Shown here one piece after another: positions 25,314-34,096 of a DNA stretch of 64,000 nucleotides. Within the stretch, counting starts at the first letter, position 1. The number at the start of each line of letters is the position of its first letter. Below the pieces are notes generated by a model. That model had not been told where the DNA came from. It did no database searches and saw nothing but the letters and a program-made list of their open reading frames with translations. Location: positions 1-64,000 of the forward strand of contig JBBRAY010000011.1 in assembly GCA_038206355.1 (NCBI GenBank), given 5' to 3'. This DNA is from JAPLDB01 sp038206355. GTDB lineage: Bacteria > Bacteroidota > Bacteroidia > AKYH767-A > 2013-40CM-41-45. A program made the translations under genes and the position numbers.

Positions 25314-26489
25314 TCAATAGGAAAATACGCCCTGCTCTGTTATAATAGTCAATTTTTTTAAATCACTTTTTTCCACCCTACCAATAATTTTAGCGGAAAG
25401 ATTGAACGAACGGGCAATTTCAATCAGCGATGCAGCTATTTCCTCCGCGCAATAAATTTCCATCCGGTGACCCATATTAAAAACGGAATACATTTCCTGC
25501 CACGAAGTACCGCTTTCTTCCTGAATCATTTTATACAAAGGCGGAACCGGAAACAAATTATCCTTGACAACATGTACATCATCCACAAAGTGTAACACCT
25601 TCGTCTGACCACCTCCGCTGCAATGCACCATACCGTGAATTTCATTGCGGTGCAATTCAAATATTTTTTTCATCACAGGAGCATAAGTCCGTGTTGGCGA
25701 TAACACCATTTTCGCAGCGTCCATTTTGCCTCCGGGAATATCAATTTTATCTGTGAGTGAACGGCTTCCGCTAAAAACAAATTCTGCTTTGATTAATGCA
25801 TCAAACGTTTCCGGATATTTTTCACCCACACTTTTATTGAATACATCATGCCTTGCAGAAGTAAGCCCGTTGCTTCCCATTCCACTGTTGTATTCACTTT
25901 CATAAGTCGTTTTACCGTCGCTGGCAAAACCCACAATCACATCTCCCACACTGATGTTTGCATTGTCAATGACCTCACTCCTCTTCATCCTGCAAACTAC
26001 TGTAGAGTCAACAATAATTGTCCGGACAAGATCTCCTACATCAGCTGTTTCGCCTCCCGTAGATTGTATTCCGATCCCAAATTTCCTCAGGTCAGAAAGC
26101 ACTTCTTCGGTTCCATTGATCACCGCCGCAATAACTTCTCCGGGAATAAGATTTTTATTTCTTCCGATGGTTGAGGAAAGTAGAATATTATCTGTAGCGC
26201 CAACACAAAGCAGGTCATCTGTATTCATTACCACAGCATCCTGTGCAATACCTTTCCAAATGCTGATGTCGCCGGTTTCTCGCCAGTATGCATATGCTAA
26301 CGACGACTTCGTTCCTGCACCGTCGGCATGCATCACCACACAATAATTTTCATCATTGCTAAGATAATCAGGAACGATTTTGCAAAATGCTTTTGGAAAA
26401 AGTCCTTTGTCAATGCCGCTGATGGCCTTGTGGACATCCTCTTTCCGGGAGCTTACTCCCCGCTGTTCGTAGTTGCTTTTAACTGGCAT
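25314..26489 (-). CDS. purM: Phosphoribosylformylglycinamidine cyclo-ligase (AIR synthetase)
   Basis: About 391 residues of the PurM/PurL/ThiL/HypE ATPase fold. Visible motifs: MHADGAGTKSSLAYAYW (ATP and metal site), MNTDDLLCVGA (the Asp pair that binds metals), STGGETADVGDLV and VGFASDGKTTYESEYNSGMG. PurM closes formylglycinamidine ribonucleotide to AIR in purine synthesis. The sequence is of the long, divergent form found in Bacteroidota. ATG at 26489 is used; a TTG three codons upstream is less likely. It is followed on the same strand by lnt. Confidence 0.9.
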   Translation of the reverse strand: MPVKSNYEQRGVSSRKEDVHKAISGIDKGLFPKAFCKIVPDYLSNDENYCVVMHADGAGTKSSLAYAYWRETGDISIWKGIAQDAVVMNTDDLLCVGATDNILLSSTIGRNKNLIPGEVIAAVINGTEEVLSDLRKFGIGIQSTGGETADVGDLVRTIIVDSTVVCRMKRSEVIDNANISVGDVIVGFASDGKTTYESEYNSGMGSNGLTSARHDVFNKSVGEKYPETFDALIKAEFVFSGSRSLTDKIDIPGGKMDAAKMVLSPTRTYAPVMKKIFELHRNEIHGMVHCSGGGQTKVLHFVDDVHVVKDNLFPVPPLYKMIQEESGTSWQEMYSVFNMGHRMEIYCAEEIAASLIEIARSFNLSAKIIGRVEKSDLKKLTIITEQGVFSY

Positions 26490-26561
26490 GAATGGCAAAT
26501 GTATAAAGACAAGATGGAATCACTAAAGAAGTTTTTGCAGCTGTATTCAAATTGATTAGTT

Positions 26562-26591
26562 AAAAAAAAACGCCCCGGTTTACGAGACGTT
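26562..26591 (-). terminator. Rho-independent terminator after the OmpA/LysM gene
   Basis: On the minus strand AACGTCTCG and CGGGGCGTT form a nine-pair stem (two G-T pairs) with loop TAAAC, followed by nine T residues. It starts 10 bp after the stop of the 26601-29033 gene, at the right place and in the right direction. Confidence 0.8.
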
Positions 26592-26600
26592 TCCTGTATC

Positions 26601-29033
26601 TTAATTATTTTTTATCCTGACTTTCTTTCCCGCCCTGAACTGATCTTCGTCAATATTTTTATTCATCTTTTTCAGGTCACTGTCTTTCAAATTCGTTTTC
26701 TTAGCTACATCTTTCCAGCTCTTATCCTCCTTATCCATGGTATAGAATTTCTTGTCATATTCAGTATAGTCACCATCAGTAGTAACTTTCAGTTCCATTC
26801 CTTCATAGATCAATTCCGATTTTAAATCATTGAGCGCCTTCAGCGTCTTCACATCCATGTTGTACTTTTTAGCCACACCCGAATAGGTATCTTTCTTTTG
26901 TGCAACATAAATATCCCCGGTCACCTTCGCCATTTCCTTTATTTCTACTTTAGTAGGTACTTCTTCAGTATTCTGTTCAATGATGATATTTTCAGGTCGG
27001 TTGTTCATAGAAGCGGAATCAACAATTTCAATTACCGGCCTGTTCGGTACGTCAACATTATCCCCCTTAATGAAATTGGTACGCAATACCCTGAACTCAG
27101 TCCTGCGATTCAACTGATGCGCCTCTTCCTTCATTGCCGGTTTTTTCTGTCCGTTGATAAATGCATCAGTGAGTACATCGCCCTCCTTAAATGAGCCAAT
27201 GTCTTTGTATAAAGTACGCGGCTGGTGCTGGCCATATCCCTTCGCAACAAGACGACCCGGATCAATTTTATTCTGGATAAGATAATTCACAACTGACTCG
27301 GCACGGTGCTGGGAGAGCGTATCGTTACTCATTGGAATCGGACGTGAATCGGTATGAGAACCAAGTTCAATAACGATGGTAGGATTGTCATTCATGATCT
27401 GAATCAATCCGTCAAGCGCTTTTTTAGATTCCGGACGAAGATCCCATTTACCAAGGTCATATAAAATGTTCGGTAGTTCAATGGCCTTTAACGTTGACTT
27501 CAAAGCAAAATCAAAATCTCCGATGAAGTCCTTTGAATTCTCCAGCCCTTTTGTACTCAACTCATATTGTTTGCTGAGGTAACTTGGAACGGTAGCAACG
27601 AGTTTATAATCTGTTTCCGGCTTCAGGTCAAATTTATATGAACCGGTATTATCGGTGTTGAATGGAATATTACTTCCATCACTGGCAAAAATCTCAATAC
27701 GTGCACCTTCAATATTTGCTTTGCTGTCGGCGTCAAATACTTTTCCGGAAACAGAAAACACCAGCGGCGGCAATGTCCATTTATAAATGTCGTCATTCCC
27801 TTTTCCACCTTCTCGGTTGGAACTCAGAAATCCTGTCTCTCCTGTTTCATCGCTGATAAAAGCAAAATCATCTGCAGATGAATTCGCAGGATACTTCAGG
27901 TTAATCGGTTCATCCCAGTTACTGCCATTCATTTTTGTCCTGAAAATATCCAGACCACCCATTCCTATATGTCCTTTACTTGAAAAGTAAAGCGTTCCAT
28001 CAGCGGCAATGAATGGAAACATTTCATCTTCCTGTGTATTTATCTTTGTGCCAAGGTTTACGGCATTGTCCCATTTGCTACCGGCCTTGTCCCAGTTGCA
28101 CATCCAGATATCATATCCTCCCTGACCTCCGGGCATATTGGAAACAAAATATAACTGCTGTCCGTCAGCTGACAAACTTGGCTGACCCACAACAGTGCTA
28201 TCAGGAGCAAGTGATAATAACTTCGGCTCATCCCATGTTGCACCTTTTCTTCTGGAGTAATAAATATTGCAAATACCTGTTGCACCCTTTCCAAAAACAC
28301 ATCGGGTAAAATACATTTCATCCCCCTTTAAATTTATTGTTGCAGCACCATCATTATCTGTCGTGTTGATGGGCTCCAGCAAAGGTTTTGGCGAACTCCA
28401 CTTTCCTTTTTTATCTACTGTGGCTTCATAAAGATCCTGAAATTTTTCTCCGGTTCCTCCGTCATCATTCTTACCCATGGATTCCATCCGCGCCGATGTG
28501 TAAATGATGTGGCGTTTGTCTTTATTGGAATAAGCTGCACCAAAATCAGCATACTTGGTATTGATTGGCGACACATTTTCAACTTTAAATCTTGTAGGAC
28601 GATCCTTCCATTTCTGAGCTTGCGTACTTGACTGAACCCCAAGCTCTCCCGCAGCATCGTTCGGATTTATTTTTTTATAAGCCTCATATTGTACAATGGC
28701 TTCATCATATTTTCCATTGTACTTCTGGGCATTGGCGAGAAACAATACAGCGTTTGGATTCTTGATCTTTGCTTTTACTGCCTTCCCGTACCATACTTCC
28801 TGGTTCTTGTAGTCATTGGTATGGCGGTAACACTCAGCCACACGGAATATCAATTCTGCCTTTTTTGCTTTATTCTTTTCCTTGGTATATGCCTTTTTGT
28901 AGAGGTTGATGGCATCATAATAATCGCCGCTGTCGTAGGCCTTATCAGCCGCGTAGGTAATTCCCCGTTGCGCAAAAGTAGTTGTTGAAAGAAAAAGTAA
29001 TACAAGGGCGGGAATAAGTTTCAATGCTCGCAT
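26601..29033 (-). CDS. PorE-like OmpA protein with TPR, beta-propeller and two LysM domains
   Basis: An 810-residue exported protein: signal peptide (LIPALVLLFLSTTTFAQ), TPR-like helices (about 22-150; YDSGDYYDAINLYKKAY), a WD40-like PD40 propeller (about 165-420; repeated SADGQQLYFVSN, AADGTLYFSSK types), a carboxypeptidase-regulatory-like domain (about 430-500), an OmpA C-terminal peptidoglycan-binding domain (about 525-660; ELGSHTDSRP, HRAESVVNYL) and two LysM-like parts (about 705-755 and 770-810). TPR-propeller-CRD-OmpA is the layout of PorE of T9SS. The added LysM pair gives a second way to hold peptidoglycan. A minus-strand terminator follows the gene. Confidence 0.85.
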   Translation of the reverse strand: MRALKLIPALVLLFLSTTTFAQRGITYAADKAYDSGDYYDAINLYKKAYTKEKNKAKKAELIFRVAECYRHTNDYKNQEVWYGKAVKAKIKNPNAVLFLANAQKYNGKYDEAIVQYEAYKKINPNDAAGELGVQSSTQAQKWKDRPTRFKVENVSPINTKYADFGAAYSNKDKRHIIYTSARMESMGKNDDGGTGEKFQDLYEATVDKKGKWSSPKPLLEPINTTDNDGAATINLKGDEMYFTRCVFGKGATGICNIYYSRRKGATWDEPKLLSLAPDSTVVGQPSLSADGQQLYFVSNMPGGQGGYDIWMCNWDKAGSKWDNAVNLGTKINTQEDEMFPFIAADGTLYFSSKGHIGMGGLDIFRTKMNGSNWDEPINLKYPANSSADDFAFISDETGETGFLSSNREGGKGNDDIYKWTLPPLVFSVSGKVFDADSKANIEGARIEIFASDGSNIPFNTDNTGSYKFDLKPETDYKLVATVPSYLSKQYELSTKGLENSKDFIGDFDFALKSTLKAIELPNILYDLGKWDLRPESKKALDGLIQIMNDNPTIVIELGSHTDSRPIPMSNDTLSQHRAESVVNYLIQNKIDPGRLVAKGYGQHQPRTLYKDIGSFKEGDVLTDAFINGQKKPAMKEEAHQLNRRTEFRVLRTNFIKGDNVDVPNRPVIEIVDSASMNNRPENIIIEQNTEEVPTKVEIKEMAKVTGDIYVAQKKDTYSGVAKKYNMDVKTLKALNDLKSELIYEGMELKVTTDGDYTEYDKKFYTMDKEDKSWKDVAKKTNLKDSDLKKMNKNIDEDQFRAGKKVRIKNN

Positions 29034-29160
29034 CAGTAGATTTTAGTTCAAAAGGTTATCCCACAAAGGAAAAAATAATTTCTCACCTGTGAAAGGAATG
29101 AAAATGATAAATCGGGCTTTATTGCCGGGATATTCACAATCCAATTCCTTGTAAAAGAAA

Positions 29161-29205
29161 GCCGCAGATTCACCATTCCCGTTTCCGGAAAAGTAAACCT
29201 GCGGC
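29161..29205 (-). terminator. Probable terminator after glnN
   Basis: On the minus strand GCCGCAG at 29205-29199 pairs with CTGCGGC at 29167-29161 and is followed by TTTCTTTTA. The loop is long (about 31 bases) but contains its own short CCGGAAACGG-type hairpin. It lies about 20 bp after the glutamine synthetase stop. Confidence 0.5.
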
Positions 29206-29224
29206 CCAATGATATTCTTCAGAA

Positions 29225-31414
29225 TTATCTGATCATCACAAGTTCCCTGTATTTGGCAAGCGGCCACATCTCATCATCAACCACCATCTCCAGTTTGTCA
29301 ACATGGTAACGGATGGTTTCAAAATGTGGTCTCACTTTGTCGCAATATGAAATGGCCTTCTCCCTGGCATCTGTCATCTTGTTTGCTTTTCTCCGGGCAT
29401 CAATCATGGAAGCCACATCCTTATGAATAATAGCAATGTGTTCGCTGATTTCTTTGATCATAGAAACCTGTGTACTGTAGGATTCAGGTTTCATACCAAT
29501 GTCCTTCAATCCTTCCACATTTTTCACAAGGACAGTCTGGTATTTAATGGCTGCAGGAATAATATGATTAATAGCGAGGTCTCCCATAACCCGTGCTTCG
29601 ATCTGCAGCTTTTTGATGTAAGTCTCCAGCATGATCTCATGGCGCGCTTCTGCCTCGCGGTGACTGAAGATGCTATTCTCTTCAAATAATTTCAGAGATT
29701 TCTTTGATACAAAGGCATCGAGTGCAGGTGGAGTTGTGGTAATGTTATTCAGCCCGCGTTTTTTCGCTTCACGAACCCACTCATCCCCATAACCATTTCC
29801 TTCGAAGCGGATGTTTTTTGAAGATACAATGTACTGACGCAAGACTTTAAGAATGGCCTCGTCCTTCTTTACATTCTTCTTCATCAACTCGTCAACCTCA
29901 ATTTTGAATTCGCGCAACTGATTTGCAACGATCGTATTCAGCACCATCATTGAATTAGATGAATTGGCCGATGAACCTACTGCACGGAATTCAAATTTAT
30001 TGCCGGTAAAAGCAAATGGAGATGTGCGGTTACGATCTGTATTGTCGAGCAGGATTTCAGGAATTTTTCCGATGTTCAGCTTCAGGTCTGTCTTTTGCTC
30101 CGGACTCATCTTTTTATCTCCCACACTCTTTTCAATTTCATTGAGGACCTTTGTCAGCTGACCACCAAGGAAGATACTCATGATAGCGGGTGGCGCTTCA
30201 TTGGCACCAAGGCGATGATCATTACTTGCAGATGCAATACTTGCACGAAGTAAATCGGCATGTTCATATACAGCCTTGATGGTATTGATAAAAAACGTCA
30301 GGAACATCAGGTTACTCTTTGGATTGCCTCCGGGAGTAAGAAGATTTTTTCCTGTATTTGTACTCATGCTCCAGTTGTTGTGCTTGCCGCTTCCGTTGAT
30401 TCCTGCGTAAGGTTTTTCATGCAACAACACTTTAAAGTTATGCCGGCGCGCTACTTTTTCCATGAGGTCCATCAACAGTGCATTGTGATCTACGGCAAGG
30501 TTGATCTCTTCAAATACCGGCGCACATTCAAACTGACTTGGCGCAACTTCATTGTGGCGTGTCTTCAGCGGAATGCCCAGTTTATATGACTCCGTTTCAA
30601 AGTCAAGCATGAAAGCATAAGCACGTTCAGGAATACTTCCAAAGTAATGGTCCTCTAACTGCTGGCCCTTTGCCGGCGAATGCCCGAACAATGTTCTTCC
30701 GGTAATAGAAAGGTCAGGACGAGAGTTCAGCAACGCAGTATCTACGAGAAAATATTCCTGCTCCACTCCGAGCGTAGCATAAACCTTATTGATGTCCTTG
30801 TCGAACAACTGGCATACCTCTACGGCATACTGATTAAGAATGTGAAGTGCTTTGAGCAACGGCGCTTTGTAGTCAAGCGTTTCTCCTGTATAGGATACGA
30901 ATATCGTAGGTATGCAAAGTGTCTTTCCGTTTGCACTTTCCATGATGAATGCGGGTGATCCCGGATCCCATGCAGTATAGCCACGTGCTTCGAATGTATT
31001 CCGGATTCCGCCACTCGGAAAACTGGATGCATCCGGCTCTTGCTGAGCTAGTGCATTGCCCGAAAAAGTATCAATGGCTTTTCCGTCATGTATGTCAAAA
31101 AAGGAATCATGCTTTTCTGCAGTAAGTCCTGTGAGGGGCTGAAACCAGTGTGTGTAATGTGTAGCGCCTTTGCTTGTAGCCCATTCTTTCATACCGACGG
31201 CAACCAGGTCGGCAGCTTTGCGGTCAATTTTTTCGCCTGTGTTGATGGCATCATTCACTGCCCTGAGGGCTTCTTTAGGAAGGAACTTACTCATGGCATC
31301 GGTATTGAAAACGTTGGTGCCGAAGAAATCACTCACCTTGGATGAAGGAGGAGCATACTTAATTGTTGTGCGCGAAAGCATTGTTTCAAGTGCGCGGAAA
31401 CGGAGTGTGGACAT
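29225..31414 (-). CDS. glnN: Glutamine synthetase type III
   Basis: A 729-residue GSIII, much longer than GSI, as usual in Bacteroidota and cyanobacteria. Typical parts are the N-terminus MSTLRFRALETMLSR, DVFGTNVF-like SDFFGTNVF, GGIRNTFEARGYTAWDPGSP, LGVEQEYFLVD (metal-binding Glu), FGSIPERAYAFMLD, ETYKLGIPLKTRHNEVAPSQ-like NEVAPSQFE, and GINGSGKHNNWS (the ammonia/ATP site region). It joins ammonia to glutamate with ATP. The upstream DNA (31415-32020) is repeat-rich and shows no nitrogen-control site I can recognise. Confidence 0.94.
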   Translation of the reverse strand: MSTLRFRALETMLSRTTIKYAPPSSKVSDFFGTNVFNTDAMSKFLPKEALRAVNDAINTGEKIDRKAADLVAVGMKEWATSKGATHYTHWFQPLTGLTAEKHDSFFDIHDGKAIDTFSGNALAQQEPDASSFPSGGIRNTFEARGYTAWDPGSPAFIMESANGKTLCIPTIFVSYTGETLDYKAPLLKALHILNQYAVEVCQLFDKDINKVYATLGVEQEYFLVDTALLNSRPDLSITGRTLFGHSPAKGQQLEDHYFGSIPERAYAFMLDFETESYKLGIPLKTRHNEVAPSQFECAPVFEEINLAVDHNALLMDLMEKVARRHNFKVLLHEKPYAGINGSGKHNNWSMSTNTGKNLLTPGGNPKSNLMFLTFFINTIKAVYEHADLLRASIASASNDHRLGANEAPPAIMSIFLGGQLTKVLNEIEKSVGDKKMSPEQKTDLKLNIGKIPEILLDNTDRNRTSPFAFTGNKFEFRAVGSSANSSNSMMVLNTIVANQLREFKIEVDELMKKNVKKDEAILKVLRQYIVSSKNIRFEGNGYGDEWVREAKKRGLNNITTTPPALDAFVSKKSLKLFEENSIFSHREAEARHEIMLETYIKKLQIEARVMGDLAINHIIPAAIKYQTVLVKNVEGLKDIGMKPESYSTQVSMIKEISEHIAIIHKDVASMIDARRKANKMTDAREKAISYCDKVRPHFETIRYHVDKLEMVVDDEMWPLAKYRELVMIR

Positions 31415-32020
31415 TGTGTGTTGCTTATTATGATTTGGAATTATTTATAGCTTCTTGTCTAGTTATTACCTATTGTCCGTTTGATACCGGCTGCTGGCTA
31501 CTTGCTTATCCCCCCTACCTTCAAGCGAACCGAAAACATTGCCAACTGCCTATTACCTACCGGCTTCCGGCTATTATCGATTAACTTCAAATGCACAGGG
31601 AATATTGCCTATCCGCCGAAGGACGGATTCAACTTTGGCGAACCTGCTATCTTCCTACTTTTTTCCAATCTCCTATTATTCTAAGGGGGGTATGTTACTA
31701 TTTTTGTATAATTTTCGGCAATGATAGGTAAAAAAAAGGGGGTATGTCAAGAAAAATGTAAGATTTTTTATCAACAGGGGTTGATTTGTAATTTTTTACG
31801 AAATTTAGTAACCGGACCTTTTCATTAATTTTTATTCTTTTCGATACCGCCCCTTCAAATCCACAATTGCACCGGCAAGACAGAAAAACGTCGTCATTGA
31901 AATTTGCCCCAATAAAATTTAACCCTACTTTTATGATATGAATTTCTGACAGGAATGTTTTGCGATTCTGTTAAATATTTTAATACTGTAAGTGACTGAC
32001 AATAATTTTTGTGAACCATC
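31415..32020. repeat. Intergenic region with composite repeat (GCCTATTACC / GGCTACTTGC type)
   Basis: This 606-bp gap between divergent genes has no credible gene. Its first part (about 31460-31690) is a mosaic of CTGCTGGCTACTTGC, AACTGCCTATTACC, CGGCTTCCGGCTATTA and TCCGCCGAAGGACGGA units. Very similar words (CTACTGCCTACTGCCGCTGG, CTACTGGCTGC) form the gap next to gldB at about 49380-49520. The second part (31700-32020) is A+T-rich, with T-runs and GGGGG tracts, and must hold the promoters for glnN and the 32021 gene, but I cannot fix them. Confidence 0.55.
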
Positions 32021-34096
32021 ATGCGAAGAATAATTTACATCACCTTACTTTTAGTTTTTTTACTCACCGGTTACGGTATTTGCATTGCCCAATCTCCTTT
32101 GTCGAAGCAATGGGATTACCGTTTTGGTGGCGACGTGTATGACTTCCTAAATACATTTCAGCAAACAAGTGATGGAGGCTACATCCTCGGCGGATATTCC
32201 TCGTCCGGGATCAGCGGAGATAAAACCCAGCCTTCATGGGGAAACCTGGATTACTGGATTGTAAAAATTGATGCACTTGGAATTAAACAATGGGATAAAA
32301 GATTCGGTGGTGCAGGAAATGAAGTACTCAATTCTGTTGAACAAACTTCTGATGGCGGATATATTCTCGGCGGCAATTCTGATTCAGGAGTTGGCGGCGA
32401 TAAAACACAACCGAGCCGCGGAGCCGTTGACTACTGGATAGTAAAAACTGATTCCCTTGGAAATAAAATATGGGACAAACGATACGGTGGAAACAATGAT
32501 GAGTATCTGATCGGCGCATTGCAAACATCTGATGGGGGATATATCATCGGCGGCTATTCCGGCTCAGGAATTGGTGGTGATAAATCACAAATCAGTCGCG
32601 GGCTTCATGACTACTGGATCCTGAAAACGGATTCCATCGGCACGGTGTTGTGGGACAAGGGCTATGGTGGTAGTGATTATGATTTCCTCACCAACCTGAT
32701 GATCACAGATGACGGTGGCTTTCTTCTTGGCGGATCATCAAGTTCCCCTGCCGGACCAGATAAGTCACAAAATATCTGGGGCGCTACCGATGTATGGATG
32801 ATCAAAACGGATTCGCTCGGGAATAAACTCTGGGATGCCGATTACGGCGGATTTGATTACGACCAGATCAACAGTTTTTGTAAAACATCCGATGGAGGAT
32901 TTATGCTGGGATGTTATTCAGCTTCCAACATCGGCGGAAATAAAACTCAAAATACGTGGGGACAAGGCGATGTATGGTTGCTGAAAACAGATGCCACCGG
33001 GACAATTCAATGGGACAAAGACTTAGGTGGAACTGATATAGAAGATGGCATCGGCAGTGTTTTTCAAATTGCTGACGGAAGCTATTTTGTGATCTGTAAT
33101 TCATTCTCCGGCATCAATGGAGATAAGACGGAAAATAACCTCGGACTGGCGCAGGCGTGGTTGGTAAAAACCGACTCACTCGGCAACAAACTCTGGGACA
33201 AAACTATTTTCACTGACCCTGACCAGAAAATTTACCCATTGATGGTGGAAACTTCAGATGGTTGTTTTGCAATTGCCGAAGCAACCTATGGTGACCTGGC
33301 CGGCGACAAAACACAACCAAACCGCGATACCTCCCTTTCGAGTACAGATTTTTGGATCATCAAATACTGCGATACCACGGCATCTGCAATAGCCGGATGG
33401 ACTTCAGCGAATTCCATTTGTCCTGGAACATGCATTGATTTTACAAATCTTTCTTTGGGGGCCACATCATACCAATGGTTTTTCCCCGGAGCAAATCCCG
33501 CAACAAGCTCAGACGTCAATCCGCCGGGAATCTGTTATGTTAATCCCGGAAGTTATGACGTAACATTGATCGCTTCGGGTGCATCAGGGAATGATACGCT
33601 TACCGTAATAAATTACATGACCGTATTCCCTTTTCCCCCATCACAGGGCATTTTACAAAACGGAGATACATTGTCAGCAAACCCCGGAGCCATTTCCTAT
33701 CAATGGTACCACAACGGAAATATGATTGCAGGAGCCACAGATTATTTTTATGTTGCATATCAAAGCGGTGACTTTAATGTAGTTGCTACCGATGCAAACG
33801 GATGCGAAGTTGAAGCCGCCATCTTCGATGTTATTGCAGAAATGAACAATTTGCCAGGGAAAAATATTTCAGTTTATCCAAATCCTGCATCAGCATATTT
33901 AATGATTGAAAACATTGCTGAGCCATTTACATTCGATATATTTAATTTACTCGGTGAAAAAATAAAAAACCTCTCTTCCATTACCACCGGGGAAGAACAA
34001 ACTTTTATTGACGTCCGGTCCTTGCCGGATGGAATTTACCGGCTTGTTATGATCATGAAAAATAAATCCATTCACCGGAAATTTATAAAGCAATGA
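32021..34096 (+). CDS. T9SS-exported repeat protein with PKD-like domain
   Basis: A 691-residue protein with signal peptide (ITLLLVFLLTGYGICIAQ). Residues about 30-440 are seven or so repeats of about 58 residues with the signature QTSDGGYILGGYSSSG and DYWIVKTDSLGNKLWDK, a beta-propeller-like blade family common in Bacteroidota. A PKD-like module follows (ICPGTCIDFTNLSLGATSYQ, about 465-530), then a second Ig-like module (about 540-605) and a T9SS type A tail (SVYPNPASAYLMIENI). The stop overlaps the start of the next gene (ATGA), so the two are translated together. The tandem neighbour shares its C-terminal half. Confidence 0.85.
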   Translation: MRRIIYITLLLVFLLTGYGICIAQSPLSKQWDYRFGGDVYDFLNTFQQTSDGGYILGGYSSSGISGDKTQPSWGNLDYWIVKIDALGIKQWDKRFGGAGNEVLNSVEQTSDGGYILGGNSDSGVGGDKTQPSRGAVDYWIVKTDSLGNKIWDKRYGGNNDEYLIGALQTSDGGYIIGGYSGSGIGGDKSQISRGLHDYWILKTDSIGTVLWDKGYGGSDYDFLTNLMITDDGGFLLGGSSSSPAGPDKSQNIWGATDVWMIKTDSLGNKLWDADYGGFDYDQINSFCKTSDGGFMLGCYSASNIGGNKTQNTWGQGDVWLLKTDATGTIQWDKDLGGTDIEDGIGSVFQIADGSYFVICNSFSGINGDKTENNLGLAQAWLVKTDSLGNKLWDKTIFTDPDQKIYPLMVETSDGCFAIAEATYGDLAGDKTQPNRDTSLSSTDFWIIKYCDTTASAIAGWTSANSICPGTCIDFTNLSLGATSYQWFFPGANPATSSDVNPPGICYVNPGSYDVTLIASGASGNDTLTVINYMTVFPFPPSQGILQNGDTLSANPGAISYQWYHNGNMIAGATDYFYVAYQSGDFNVVATDANGCEVEAAIFDVIAEMNNLPGKNISVYPNPASAYLMIENIAEPFTFDIFNLLGEKIKNLSSITTGEEQTFIDVRSLPDGIYRLVMIMKNKSIHRKFIKQ

